From: Saprospiraceae bacterium
Lineage (GTDB): Bacteria; Bacteroidota; Bacteroidia; Chitinophagales; Saprospiraceae
NCBI GenBank assembly: GCA_021299835.1
Contig: JAJTER010000021.1
Coordinates: 1-37,875, forward strand
DNA length: 37,875 nucleotides
Reading direction: 5' to 3'
Part shown: positions 6,066-14,876 of the stretch, in pieces
How the letters are laid out: every line of letters starts with the position of its first letter
Numbering within the stretch: the stretch's first letter is position 1
Program-made: the position numbers and the translations under genes
Notes under the pieces: generated by a model
Databases searched by the model: none
Told to the model about the DNA's origin: nothing
What the model saw: the letters and a program-made list of their open reading frames with translations, nothing else

Positions 6066-9000
6066 TTATTTTGACTTAAAAGTTTGCATATATTTCACCA
6101 AATCTAATACCTCGGATTCATCCAAAGGGTCAAATAAACCAATAGGCATTAACGAAGTAGGTTGCACTTCCCGCGATTGAATATCAGATTTATTAATGAT
6201 TGCCGCTTCCTGTCCCACCATGGACATAGTGAGTTGGCGCTCATTTTCACCCACCACATTTCCTGAATAGGTGCGTCCATCCCGTGTTGTAACGACCACC
6301 AATTTATAATCATCTTGTATTTCACCACTTGGATTCAGGACGTTAAACAAGAGATAATCGAGATTTCCCCGATTTGATCCTGTCAAATCAGGACCAATGT
6401 CACCACCTTTGCCATACATTTTATGACAACTGCCGCAAGCTACCTGATAAAGTACTTCCCCCCTTTTCGCATTAGCTGTTGCCAAAGCATTAGCAGTTAT
6501 TATTTTCTGGTATTTGGAATAAGCTTTAGCGAGGGAAGGTTCTTGCTCAATGGGTCCCCAAACTTCAATAAAACCGCTGCCAACCACACGCAATAACTGC
6601 CTGGCAGTATAAGCGGGTATGTCCTTTTTGGGCACTTTTTGCTCCTTTAATGCTTGCGTCAAAAGCCAGCCATATCGAGGCCTGGAGGAAAGAGTTAGTA
6701 TAGCTTGCTGCTTTTCTGCCGCATTAAAATCTTTGTATTTTGACAAAAGTAATTTTCCCAGTATTTCAACATCGTAATTTGCGATAGCCTGAATAACCTC
6801 CATTCTTAAAGCTGGTTCATTGATTAAATTTGGTATCTCATCCAGTAAAGCATCTCCTTTTCGAATAGAAATGTCTCGTATAGCTTGAATACGGGTAACA
6901 TTTGTCGCATTTTTATTTTTAAGCGTTACCAAAGATTTTTCAAGTACTTCCGCATCACCAAATCTTTGGGCAATTTGATTGGCTAATTGTTCCGTTTTTC
7001 CTTTATTGCGTTTCAATTTCGCATAAACCGCTGGCCAGTTTTTGGGCGCTTTCAAATCAAAACGACCCTCCAGACCATCCCGCATTCCTTCCAAAATAAG
7101 GATTTGATTTTTAGACTTTTTACTGAGGGTAGCAAGCACCAATTCAGGCATATTGGCATCTATCAGTCGTCGTGAAATGTATTGTGAAATCAAAGGAATA
7201 TTTGCATTATTAGCCAGGGTAATCGCTCTGTCAGGATTATTTTTCACCAATGGTTCCAAGCCAAACCAAAGCATTTTAGGTAGGTTATGATCCGTTGCGT
7301 CTTCGCTGTGCAAAGCCAGTTGTTCTGCCAGATTCCAGGCAGCTTCTTTGTTGATACGTTGCATTGCGGAAGCCAGATATAAGCGTACAACAGGGGAAGG
7401 ATCTTCTTTTGCCAAGCGAATAAAGGCTAAAATAGCTTCATTAGAGGGATTTTTGTCTTCGCAGAGAAATTGAATGGCCCAGGCACGTATGTGTGCATCT
7501 TTGTCGGACAAGGCTGTGAGGAGTTCATTTGAAGTAAATTGATTGGTAATATTCAAGGTCCACATCGCCCGAAGCCTGTAATCTGCATTGGTATTTTGCT
7601 TGTAAATGGACTGTAAAGCATCAACGGCATTTTTATCTACTTTGCCTTTGTGTGCTCTATGTTGCAGGATTACTCTGGCGCGTCTTGCATGCCAATCACT
7701 CGGACTTTTTTGTAATTCCACCAATTGTTTATCCGTAAAAGTATTCAAATCGGCAAATCTGTTTTCAAAATTTTGTGCCAGTGACTTATCAGGCATTATT
7801 CTAAAAATACGGCCTGTTTCACCATTCAATACCTCCTTTCCACAAATATCAGCGTCATGCCAGTCTAATACATAAAGTGCGCCGTCAGGACCAACTTCCA
7901 TGCTAAAACCTACCCATTGTGCATTATTCGCCAGAAGCAATTCATCGCCATGTTTGGCGACAAAACCAGAGCCTTTAGGCTGTAAAATATCTGATAAGAC
8001 GGCATGTTCGTGGATATTTGCCATAAAAATACGGCCTTTGTGTTCTGCTGGAAATGCGTCTGATTGATATACTCTGGCACCACCGTGTGCAGACCGATGG
8101 CTATGGTCGGCTATGGTTCGAATATCGCTATAAAAATAAGGATTAAAATGTTGTCCTCCCTGCCTGTGATAAATACCGCCCGGAATCACGTGCCACATGT
8201 GGGGAATGACGCAAGCACTGATAAATAATTGTCCTTTGGCATCAAAATCAATGCCCCAGGGATTACTAAAACCATGAGCCACCACTTCAAATTTATCTTT
8301 TAAGGGATGATACCGCCACACACCACCATTGATATCCACGCCATCCCCATCTAAAATATCTTCCGGAAAAGGGTCTTTATGTCTGTAAAGCCGTCCTTTT
8401 CCTTCGGGTTTGCGCACTTTTGAAGGGGTTGCAAAACCTTGACAGCCGTATAACCAGCCATCTGGTCCCCAATGTAGGCTATTCAACGTTTCATGTCTGT
8501 CGCGAATACCCCAACCAGTCAGCCGGATTTCAATATCATTTTCGTCTGCTTTATCATCGTGGTTTTTATCGGGTACAAATAGTAAATTAGGCGGTGCGCC
8601 CAAATACAAACCATCAAAACCAACAGCCAAAGCAGCGGGGAAGGCGATACCTTCTAAAAACACTTTTTTAGTATCCGCTACACCATCGTGATTGGTATCT
8701 TCAATGATTAAAATACGGCTATTTCCTGCGTTTGAAAAACCGTGACCCCGCGACTCATAATCACGGTTTTCTGCAATCCACAGGCGCCCTTTATCGTCCC
8801 AACAGAAGGCCATAGGTTGGGTAATCATGGGTTCAGCAGCCCAAACATTGACGTTGAATCCTTCTTTCATCGTCATATTTGCCACGGCCTCTTCGGGGCT
8901 TAAAAATTTAGCATCTCTGCCCTCCTGTTGAGCAATGCCCCAAAGAGAAGCGGTATTGTACATGCCTTTATCCCCGGAAAAATCTCCCCAAAGATTATCC

Positions 9001-9977
9001 ATTTCCATATTATTCAGGGTACCCGAATAGGCGACAACCTGATGCTGAAAAGTAGCCATCTGACCCTTTTTAATATGCCAATCCCCTTGTTTTGCCTTCA
9101 CAGGCCCAATCCCCAGTTGACCATCTACCCGCCAGGTAGTTGGAAATCCATCATTATCGGGATGATCAAAAAGGGCAATATGCCCCCAATCTTTTAAGCC
9201 ATCAATAGCCATGCCGACATCAACCCACTGAGCACGTTGAGCATCTGCTTTTTGGTTTATTTGACGGGCAGTATTCACAGCTTCCCCCTGAACACCCGCT
9301 TTCCACGGCATTCTTAAAAACAAACCACCATAATCAAATTCATTTATGGTAATATCTTCAATAGCTTCACCTTCCCATTCTAATGACAATACATGTTTAT
9401 TGTCTTTATGAGAGAATGTCCAGGTCTGCGTTTCCTTTAAAATGGGCTTTTTATTCCCATCTAGCAGATTGTAAACGGTTTGCCATTGCAAATTATCGCC
9501 ACTGGCTTTAAGGATAGTTGCCTCCACTTTTTGCCAGTAATCGCCTGTAGGATTATGAAAAAAATCGCGGCCTATTTGGGCTTGTATATCAGCGGGTTTA
9601 TCTTTCCGATAAAACCATTTATTTAAGCTATCCTTTTCTAAACCTGACCCATTAACTCTGGTAAAGCCCCAAAACAAACCGGTCTGGTGTTTATGGTGCT
9701 CAGGACTATATTGCGTCAAAGAAACGGTGGTATTGGGTGCTAAAATAGGATGAATATAAGGTCTGAAATCAGCCTTTGCGTTTTGTACCACCACCGGTTT
9801 TAAAACACCTGATTGCCAAACTTCAATCTGATCGCCATTTTGTTTTAAGGTAAATTTTAATGGAACAGGATCGAGTTTCTTGGAGGACTGACCAGATAAA
9901 AAATATAGGACACAAAATAGCACAAAGAAAAGTCGGTGTAAGGGTAAGGAAATTTTCATTTTGTATAGATTTTTCAT
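6066..9977 (-). CDS. Secreted DUF6807 / PVC-type dehydrogenase / HEAT / cytochrome c protein
   Basis: A very large exported protein (about 1,303 residues from the start at 9977). After a signal sequence (HRLFFVLFCVLYFLSG) come: a DUF6807 (PmoA-like) domain at about 40-335, with SPEHHKHQTGLFWGF; a beta-propeller of the PVC-type membrane-bound dehydrogenase family at about 360-755 (GFNVNVWAAEP, DTNHDGVADTKK, NPWGIDF); HEAT-like helical repeats at about 780-1130; and a C-terminal cytochrome c with CGSCH at 6423-6437 and a probable Met ligand in SLMPIG. It probably oxidises a sugar or polyol and passes electrons to heme, which is inference. An ATG at 10046 adds 23 charged residues and overlaps the hairpin at 9995-10023, so I prefer 9977; 9959 is also possible. 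Confidence 0.88.
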   Translation of the reverse strand: MKNLYKMKISLPLHRLFFVLFCVLYFLSGQSSKKLDPVPLKFTLKQNGDQIEVWQSGVLKPVVVQNAKADFRPYIHPILAPNTTVSLTQYSPEHHKHQTGLFWGFTRVNGSGLEKDSLNKWFYRKDKPADIQAQIGRDFFHNPTGDYWQKVEATILKASGDNLQWQTVYNLLDGNKKPILKETQTWTFSHKDNKHVLSLEWEGEAIEDITINEFDYGGLFLRMPWKAGVQGEAVNTARQINQKADAQRAQWVDVGMAIDGLKDWGHIALFDHPDNDGFPTTWRVDGQLGIGPVKAKQGDWHIKKGQMATFQHQVVAYSGTLNNMEMDNLWGDFSGDKGMYNTASLWGIAQQEGRDAKFLSPEEAVANMTMKEGFNVNVWAAEPMITQPMAFCWDDKGRLWIAENRDYESRGHGFSNAGNSRILIIEDTNHDGVADTKKVFLEGIAFPAALAVGFDGLYLGAPPNLLFVPDKNHDDKADENDIEIRLTGWGIRDRHETLNSLHWGPDGWLYGCQGFATPSKVRKPEGKGRLYRHKDPFPEDILDGDGVDINGGVWRYHPLKDKFEVVAHGFSNPWGIDFDAKGQLFISACVIPHMWHVIPGGIYHRQGGQHFNPYFYSDIRTIADHSHRSAHGGARVYQSDAFPAEHKGRIFMANIHEHAVLSDILQPKGSGFVAKHGDELLLANNAQWVGFSMEVGPDGALYVLDWHDADICGKEVLNGETGRIFRIMPDKSLAQNFENRFADLNTFTDKQLVELQKSPSDWHARRARVILQHRAHKGKVDKNAVDALQSIYKQNTNADYRLRAMWTLNITNQFTSNELLTALSDKDAHIRAWAIQFLCEDKNPSNEAILAFIRLAKEDPSPVVRLYLASAMQRINKEAAWNLAEQLALHSEDATDHNLPKMLWFGLEPLVKNNPDRAITLANNANIPLISQYISRRLIDANMPELVLATLSKKSKNQILILEGMRDGLEGRFDLKAPKNWPAVYAKLKRNKGKTEQLANQIAQRFGDAEVLEKSLVTLKNKNATNVTRIQAIRDISIRKGDALLDEIPNLINEPALRMEVIQAIANYDVEILGKLLLSKYKDFNAAEKQQAILTLSSRPRYGWLLTQALKEQKVPKKDIPAYTARQLLRVVGSGFIEVWGPIEQEPSLAKAYSKYQKIITANALATANAKRGEVLYQVACGSCHKMYGKGGDIGPDLTGSNRGNLDYLLFNVLNPSGEIQDDYKLVVVTTRDGRTYSGNVVGENERQLTMSMVGQEAAIINKSDIQSREVQPTSLMPIGLFDPLDESEVLDLVKYMQTFKSK

Positions 9978-9994
9978 AGTTGTGTTATCTTGTG

Positions 9995-10023
9995 GCGACG
10001 CCAACAGATCGCGTCTCTTTTTT
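9995..10023. repeat. Second GACGC / GCGTC hairpin, in the leader of the dehydrogenase gene
   Basis: On the minus strand GAGACGCGATCTGTTGGCGT continues CGCC; arms GACGC and GCGTC enclose a 9-nt loop. It shares AGACGCGAT (10008-10016 on the other strand) with the palindrome at 3269-3288. It lies immediately upstream of the preferred start codon at 9977 and is followed by six T on the plus strand. Confidence 0.45.
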
Positions 10024-10046
10024 AATGGTCTGATCAAATGCTTCAA

Positions 10047-10380
10047 AGTTCATTTTTAAATATTTTTTGCTGTATTCCCTGTCAGAATACAAATTAGGGT
10101 TAAATCAATGTTTGATTTCTATAAAAATAAGAATTTTCCCTTCAATATTTTAAAATGGCCCGAGCATATTCATTCATTAAATTTTTATTTATGCGATTGA
10201 CCATGCGATTTATTTTAAGAAAGGATGAATACTTTTTTTATTGACCAACCCCTCTAAGGCAATCCATTTATTTGTATTAACTTAATAGAAAAACCCAGGG
10301 AAACCGGAAAATAATTACATCTACTACCTAACTAAGATTCTTAGCTTAGAAGACAAGGAAAAGGATATCCTTTCGGCAGC
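10047..10380. other. Intergenic region without a supported gene
   Basis: These 334 AT-rich bases lie between two minus-strand genes. A 14-bp perfect palindrome AAAGGATATCCTTT (10360-10373) sits just after the stop codon of the metalloprotease gene. On the plus strand a roughly 32-codon open stretch ending at 10383 lacks a start codon. I see no convincing promoter match. Confidence 0.55.
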
Positions 10381-12876
10381 TTAATAATTATCACTTTTAA
10401 CAGTTATTTGTTCCCAACAACCATGCGCTGTTTTTTTTACAAAATCCAGAGGGATTTGTTCATTAGGTGACATAGGGCGGTCTGGAGGCATATATTGAAG
10501 GTAAGTTTCCGAAGAACGACAATAACGATGCATATCCACGTAGAAATTTGGATGTAAATCTTCACCATCTGAAGTATATCTTATGGCACAGTCTCTTACG
10601 CCATAGGTACTTGTAACCCTATCATTCCCATGATGTTGAATACCTATACTGTGTCCAATTTCATGAATTACCGTCGTTGTGAGTAGTTTTTCGGAAACGA
10701 ACTGTCTATAATTTGGTGAAACACTTTTCAAACATAAGTAGTCTATAAGTGGTTTATTTATTGCTACCACATAATGACATTTTAGGGGTTGATCGAAATT
10801 GAGGGGTGTGTTACAGAGCATTTTGGTAAACATAGGTGATTCCATGATATCGAAAATTTCCCCAAATATTTTCCTAATTTCCTTTAAACTACTCTTCTCA
10901 TCCTGCTGGTTTTGAAAATCTTTTAGGTTGGGAGAACCAGCCCTCGCAATGCCAATATTAAATTCTTCGCTTCCTTCGATTCCCTGAATGGCTAAATGCA
11001 TACCATATTGTTTCGCATAAAAGTATTCCCCTGGCGTATTAAAATTAATCCATCGATGCTCAGGATCCATAGGGGAGGTGTGATTAAAATTAAATTGGTT
11101 CTCCAAAATATAATGCCAATTCAATTGTGCTGGATTTAATGTTGAATAATGATTTTTAAAAAGTTGATCCTGGTCATAAATAAAAACATCTTTATGATTT
11201 GGATCTGTGCGAATATGCCCTTTTTCCCAAACCGTATTTTTAGGATTAAATTGACTGTTATTAATCACATGAAAACCTCTATATTCCTCAAAAAGGGTAT
11301 AACCATCCCCATTTCGGCGCTGGTTTAATGGATAAGCATCTTCGTCCCAGCTTGCCGTTAAGTTTGAAACACCTGTTTTATTCTCCCAGGCATCAGAAAT
11401 CATGTTAAAATTATTATCTTTAGGAATACGTACTACATTTCTATTATCAGGTTTAAATTTGGCAATTAGTGTTTTCTCACCTTCAAGATGCAAATAAACC
11501 TGCGCCTCCAAATTGGTAAATGCCGCATAATCCATGCTAGTTAGTGTAATTTTTGCATCCCCCTTTTGTCTTAGTGTTTTAGCTTTATCTGCATTCAAAT
11601 ATTCAAAATCTGACGCATCATTCATTTCAGAGAGAAAGAGGAAATCAGGTTCTGCATTTGGTGCATTCTTCAAAACTGGAAAATTATTGCAAATTCCCCG
11701 ATATCTGCTTGTATTACTTAGCTGAAAATAAGTCTGGTATTGGTCAGAAGGTATTTGCTTCTTAGTTTTTGTTTCATAAACAGTGACTTTAAATGCTATG
11801 GAATTTCCCCTTTCGCTGGTGTTGGAATATATGCCAGGGACGATTTCATTTTGTGAATTGTTAAGAATTCTTCCCTGCGGAACAAATTGATCATAAGAAG
11901 CCAGTTCATTATTAACAGGCTCAATAAAGGCTTCATATTTTTCCTCCTCCTGGGAGGTATAGGGTTTTAAGGTAATTTTAACATTTTCCCTGAGAATTAT
12001 ACTTACCTGACCAGATCTCTCCTTTTCATCAATAAAAAATTCGTTGTAAGGCAGAGAAAAGTTTTTGGTTCCTGAAATGGTTTGTATAATGAAACCATTT
12101 TGATCTGGAAGCTTACTAACGCTGGATTTCCATGTAATATCGCCTGAAAGCAGATTCATTCCTTCCAAAAATTTAGCGCTTTCAGGATCAAATCCATCCA
12201 GATTCGAACTTTGCTCACGATCATTAAAGGAATTCTGCATTAATTTTAAAGCAATCTCCTCATGATTACTTTTCATAACTAGCTCATCTAAAGGAAAACG
12301 ATTTGTTTTTCTCCCTTCCCAATCTGTAATCGAAATAATTCCCTCACCTTTAGCTGAAACATCATCTATTTGGGTTGATACAGAGACACCTCCTTCAACA
12401 AATCCTTCTTTAATCCATATTTTCAATACAAAACCTGGATTTTCATTTATAACCCGGGCAGAACTTTGGGAAATATTAGTTGATTCTGAAAAACTTTTAT
12501 AATCCTTTCGTAAATCCTCCGTTGAATCATAAATTTTGGTGTTCAAGGTACTACTACCTGTGACCGTCCATGATCCCTCTTTTATGTTATTGGTAATATC
12601 ATCAGGAAACCGATCTTCGAGCATACCAGATTTAATTATTAACACACCATTTTCTGTCATTGCAGCCCATTTTGGGCAAAAAAAGGAATAATTGCCTTGA
12701 AAAACTTGATTTTGGTAACCCTTATTATAATAATCAGGATTTACTTCCTTGTAATTCCAATCCCAGGTAAGATGACAATTTCCCTCCACCTCGACACGCC
12801 AAAAGCTAATTTTCGACTGAGTGTAAGCAGTGTCTAAATTAGCCAATACAAGAATAAAAAACAGTATTATCCTCAT
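10381..12876 (-). CDS. Secreted metzincin-like zinc metalloprotease
   Basis: An 831-residue protein with a signal peptide (MRIILFFILVLANLDTAYTQ). Most of the chain is a beta-rich region I do not recognise. A segment of alternating Asp/Asn with GDGYTLFEEYRGF (about 520-545) resembles a calcium-binding repeat. Near the C-terminus HEIGHSIGIQH (738-748) is the extended zinc motif HExxHxxGxxH of metzincins (ligands His738, His742, His748; base Glu739). The expected Met-turn is not obvious: the following DCAIRYTSD has Ile where related proteins often have Met. Cysteines in the last 130 residues may form disulfides, consistent with export. The gene stands alone. The substrate is unknown. Confidence 0.78.
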   Translation of the reverse strand: MRIILFFILVLANLDTAYTQSKISFWRVEVEGNCHLTWDWNYKEVNPDYYNKGYQNQVFQGNYSFFCPKWAAMTENGVLIIKSGMLEDRFPDDITNNIKEGSWTVTGSSTLNTKIYDSTEDLRKDYKSFSESTNISQSSARVINENPGFVLKIWIKEGFVEGGVSVSTQIDDVSAKGEGIISITDWEGRKTNRFPLDELVMKSNHEEIALKLMQNSFNDREQSSNLDGFDPESAKFLEGMNLLSGDITWKSSVSKLPDQNGFIIQTISGTKNFSLPYNEFFIDEKERSGQVSIILRENVKITLKPYTSQEEEKYEAFIEPVNNELASYDQFVPQGRILNNSQNEIVPGIYSNTSERGNSIAFKVTVYETKTKKQIPSDQYQTYFQLSNTSRYRGICNNFPVLKNAPNAEPDFLFLSEMNDASDFEYLNADKAKTLRQKGDAKITLTSMDYAAFTNLEAQVYLHLEGEKTLIAKFKPDNRNVVRIPKDNNFNMISDAWENKTGVSNLTASWDEDAYPLNQRRNGDGYTLFEEYRGFHVINNSQFNPKNTVWEKGHIRTDPNHKDVFIYDQDQLFKNHYSTLNPAQLNWHYILENQFNFNHTSPMDPEHRWINFNTPGEYFYAKQYGMHLAIQGIEGSEEFNIGIARAGSPNLKDFQNQQDEKSSLKEIRKIFGEIFDIMESPMFTKMLCNTPLNFDQPLKCHYVVAINKPLIDYLCLKSVSPNYRQFVSEKLLTTTVIHEIGHSIGIQHHGNDRVTSTYGVRDCAIRYTSDGEDLHPNFYVDMHRYCRSSETYLQYMPPDRPMSPNEQIPLDFVKKTAHGCWEQITVKSDNY

Positions 12877-13389
12877 TTTACACTATCTTAAGTATTTGAT
12901 ATTTGAAAATACAAAATAAAAATAAATTTGGTTAATTATTTTCAGCTTAATGTATTATTCGAAAAACTGTATTGTAAACCAAATCATTTTTTCGAAGTGA
13001 AAATATCTCCTTACCAGCTCTATATATTTCTTTATTTATATTTAAATGTTTACATTTATTTTACACATTCTAATAAAGACTTTCCCTCCTTGCCGCACCA
13101 AAACACCTATCTATCTTGTTTTGTCCTAATGCTGTATTATTCCATACAGGCTCTATGATTCTGTTCATTTCCACGCTGAAATTCTTTTTTTGATGCTTAA
13201 AAGACAATACCCATGCCTATAATTAGGTTTATTACGTAGTCGCAAACTGTCGGTATAGTCCTTGTCTCTTATGCACTGAATAGCTTCTTCAGTTGTTCCC
13301 TCTATTTTAAATTCGAATAGAAATATGCATAAAATAATATTCCTTGTGTGGAGGAAATTTCAAATTAGCCATACCCATAAATTTGTTAC
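12877..13389. other. AT-rich intergenic region holding a gene fragment
   Basis: These 513 bases contain a decayed PDDEXK_9-type fragment (13165-13378, listed separately) and a small hairpin CTGTAT / ATACAG at about 13131-13148. The part from 12877 to about 13130 is very AT-rich. A 76-codon plus-strand reading frame at 12928-13158 looks like random low-complexity translation. Confidence 0.55.
13165..13378 (-). pseudogene. Remnant of an AAA-ATPase-like / PDDEXK_9 nuclease protein
   Basis: On the minus strand the frame ending at the TGA at 13165-13167 reads LFEFKIEGTTEEAIQCIRDK, then DYTDSLRLRN and SIKKRISAW. This matches the C-terminal PD-(D/E)XK domain (PDDEXK_9, PF08011) of the abundant AAA-ATPase-like (PF09820) proteins of Bacteroidota, where E-F-K is the E-x-K nuclease motif and ALxQIkxkxYxe follows. 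A neighbouring frame upstream reads MANLKFPPHKEYYFMHI and stops, so at least one frameshift lies near 13320. The ATPase part is missing. The family assignment is from memory of the motif pattern. Confidence 0.62.
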
Positions 13390-14424
13390 TTATAATTTGA
13401 TGACGCCTTTTTTAAGCAGGTAATTGGCTGAGTCTTTTACCGAATCCTCGGCTGGAATAAAGTTAATGCCAAAAATAGATTTAGCCTTAGAATTACTGAG
13501 ATGCATGTCTCTGCCCAATAATGGTAAAATGGCTTTTATCTCTCCATCAAAGTTTGATAGGAACTTAATTAGTAGGGTGGGTGCCTTACCTGTTTTAACG
13601 TTGCTTTTTGGGTAAGTCTTTTTAAGGATCTTTGCAAAATCTACAAATGAAAGTGTCTTGGAAGCAGCCATAATACGCTCACCAATGCTTTTTTCCATCT
13701 TTATTGCCAATACGTGCATTGAAGCTACATCTTTAACATCGACAATGCCAAATTGTAAATCGGGAAGTAGGGGGTCTTTTCCTCTAAAAGTTCTCTCAAT
13801 AAGGGAAATGGATGATCCGAAATTATCATCCAGGGGAGCTCCCAGGACCAGTCCGGGATTGATTGTAGTTAGCTGTAGCTCTGGATCTTCATTTTTCACA
13901 AAATCCCAAGCTGCTTTTTCTGCTAAGGTTTTAGATTTTGTATAGGCTACTCTACCGATCGGATGATTCACATCAGTCCACATAGTTTCATCAAACTCCT
14001 TTTTATTAGCGGGTAGATCACAACCGTAAATAGCAGCCACTGAGGAGGTTAGAATTACGCGTTTGACCCCAGCTGATTTAGCCGCACGAAGCGCGCGTAA
14101 TGTTCCTTCGACAGCAGGCTGAATTAAATCATTCTCATCTTTTGGCGAGGCAATGGGGAAAGGTGAAGCAGTGTGCATAAGCACATCGATATCCTTGAGA
14201 GCCTCATTCCAGCCAGCATTTTTTTCAAGGTCCAACTCAACAAAAGTAAGCCTGGAGTCAATATTTGCTTGATCTTTAAGGTGGGGTAATACTGCGTTTT
14301 TGACTTCTGTTGCTTTTGAAAGATTTCGAACAGAAGCACGTACCTCATAACCTTCATTGAGCATTTGAAGGGTGATGTGCTTTCCGATATAGCCGCTTGC
14401 TCCGGTTAAAAGTACTTTTTTCAT
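13390..14424 (-). CDS. NAD(P)-dependent epimerase/reductase, dihydroflavonol-reductase-like
   Basis: A 344-residue extended short-chain dehydrogenase. The Rossmann motif GASGYIG is at 8-14. A typical NAD(P) region continues with SVRN, LDLEKNAGW and the strand LMHTASP. The catalytic residues are Ser in ILTSSVAAIYG (about 127) and Tyr161-x3-Lys165 (YTKSK). The pattern TSSVAAIYG...W is characteristic of the dihydroflavonol-4-reductase/cinnamoyl-CoA-reductase branch, whose bacterial members often reduce aldehydes. The substrate is unknown. It is cytoplasmic. No operon partner is evident: upstream is a gap and the plus-strand small membrane gene, downstream the decayed nuclease fragment. Confidence 0.87.
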   Translation of the reverse strand: MKKVLLTGASGYIGKHITLQMLNEGYEVRASVRNLSKATEVKNAVLPHLKDQANIDSRLTFVELDLEKNAGWNEALKDIDVLMHTASPFPIASPKDENDLIQPAVEGTLRALRAAKSAGVKRVILTSSVAAIYGCDLPANKKEFDETMWTDVNHPIGRVAYTKSKTLAEKAAWDFVKNEDPELQLTTINPGLVLGAPLDDNFGSSISLIERTFRGKDPLLPDLQFGIVDVKDVASMHVLAIKMEKSIGERIMAASKTLSFVDFAKILKKTYPKSNVKTGKAPTLLIKFLSNFDGEIKAILPLLGRDMHLSNSKAKSIFGINFIPAEDSVKDSANYLLKKGVIKL

Positions 14425-14598
14425 GTTTTGTAATTATAAAATGTGTATGGCAGGTTCGGCATGGTTCGGGAGTATTAAAGTTGCTATTACTTGGTTTTAT
14501 AAAGAACCATTTTCACCGTCTAAATGTTTTACCTTGCAGTATCAATCGCCTAAGTTATCATGAAGGGCCATTGGCTAAGTTGCAGTAATCAATTAGAA

Positions 14599-14814
14599 AT
14601 GATGAAACCACCAGCTAAGTATAAGATGGCCATCTTGATTTGGATAGCTATCTATCCGTCAATAAATATTCTGTTTTTCCTCTTGGGAAAGCCTTTGGAA
14701 AATTTTCCAATATATATTAAAACACTGGTCATCTCCTTGATATTAGTACCTTCTATGGTATTCATACTTTTACCATTCTTAACAAAAATATTCAAAAATT
14801 GGCTATCAAAATAG
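14599..14814 (+). CDS. Small membrane protein resembling the C-terminus of ABM-domain proteins
   Basis: I prefer the start at 14599, or 14602 (MMKPPAKYKMAILIW), over the longer frame from 14560, giving about 71 residues with two hydrophobic helices. PPAKYKMAILIWIAIYP, GxPL, VPSMVFILLPFLT and a terminal FxxWL match the membrane tail I recall at the C-terminus of some antibiotic-biosynthesis-monooxygenase (ABM) domain proteins (PPKWKMAlvtWlaIYP...). The ABM domain itself is absent here and I see no trace of it upstream, so this is either a natural stand-alone form or a fragment. Function unknown. Confidence 0.6.
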   Translation: MMKPPAKYKMAILIWIAIYPSINILFFLLGKPLENFPIYIKTLVISLILVPSMVFILLPFLTKIFKNWLSK

Positions 14815-14876
14815 GTTAACTTGAGATTTTGAGTCATCTGGATTGAGATTTTCTGATAAGAACTTATGTTTTTTAG

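Noticed and set aside
10285-10383. Plus-strand open stretch ending LSLEDKEKDILSAA before a stop
   Set aside because: It looks protein-like, but it begins at a stop codon, has no start codon and is only about 32 codons long; the AAAGGATATCCTTT palindrome explains part of it.
12928-13158. 76-codon plus-strand reading frame
   Set aside because: Low-complexity Tyr/Phe/Leu-rich translation of very AT-rich DNA with no motif; the meaningful signal nearby is on the other strand.
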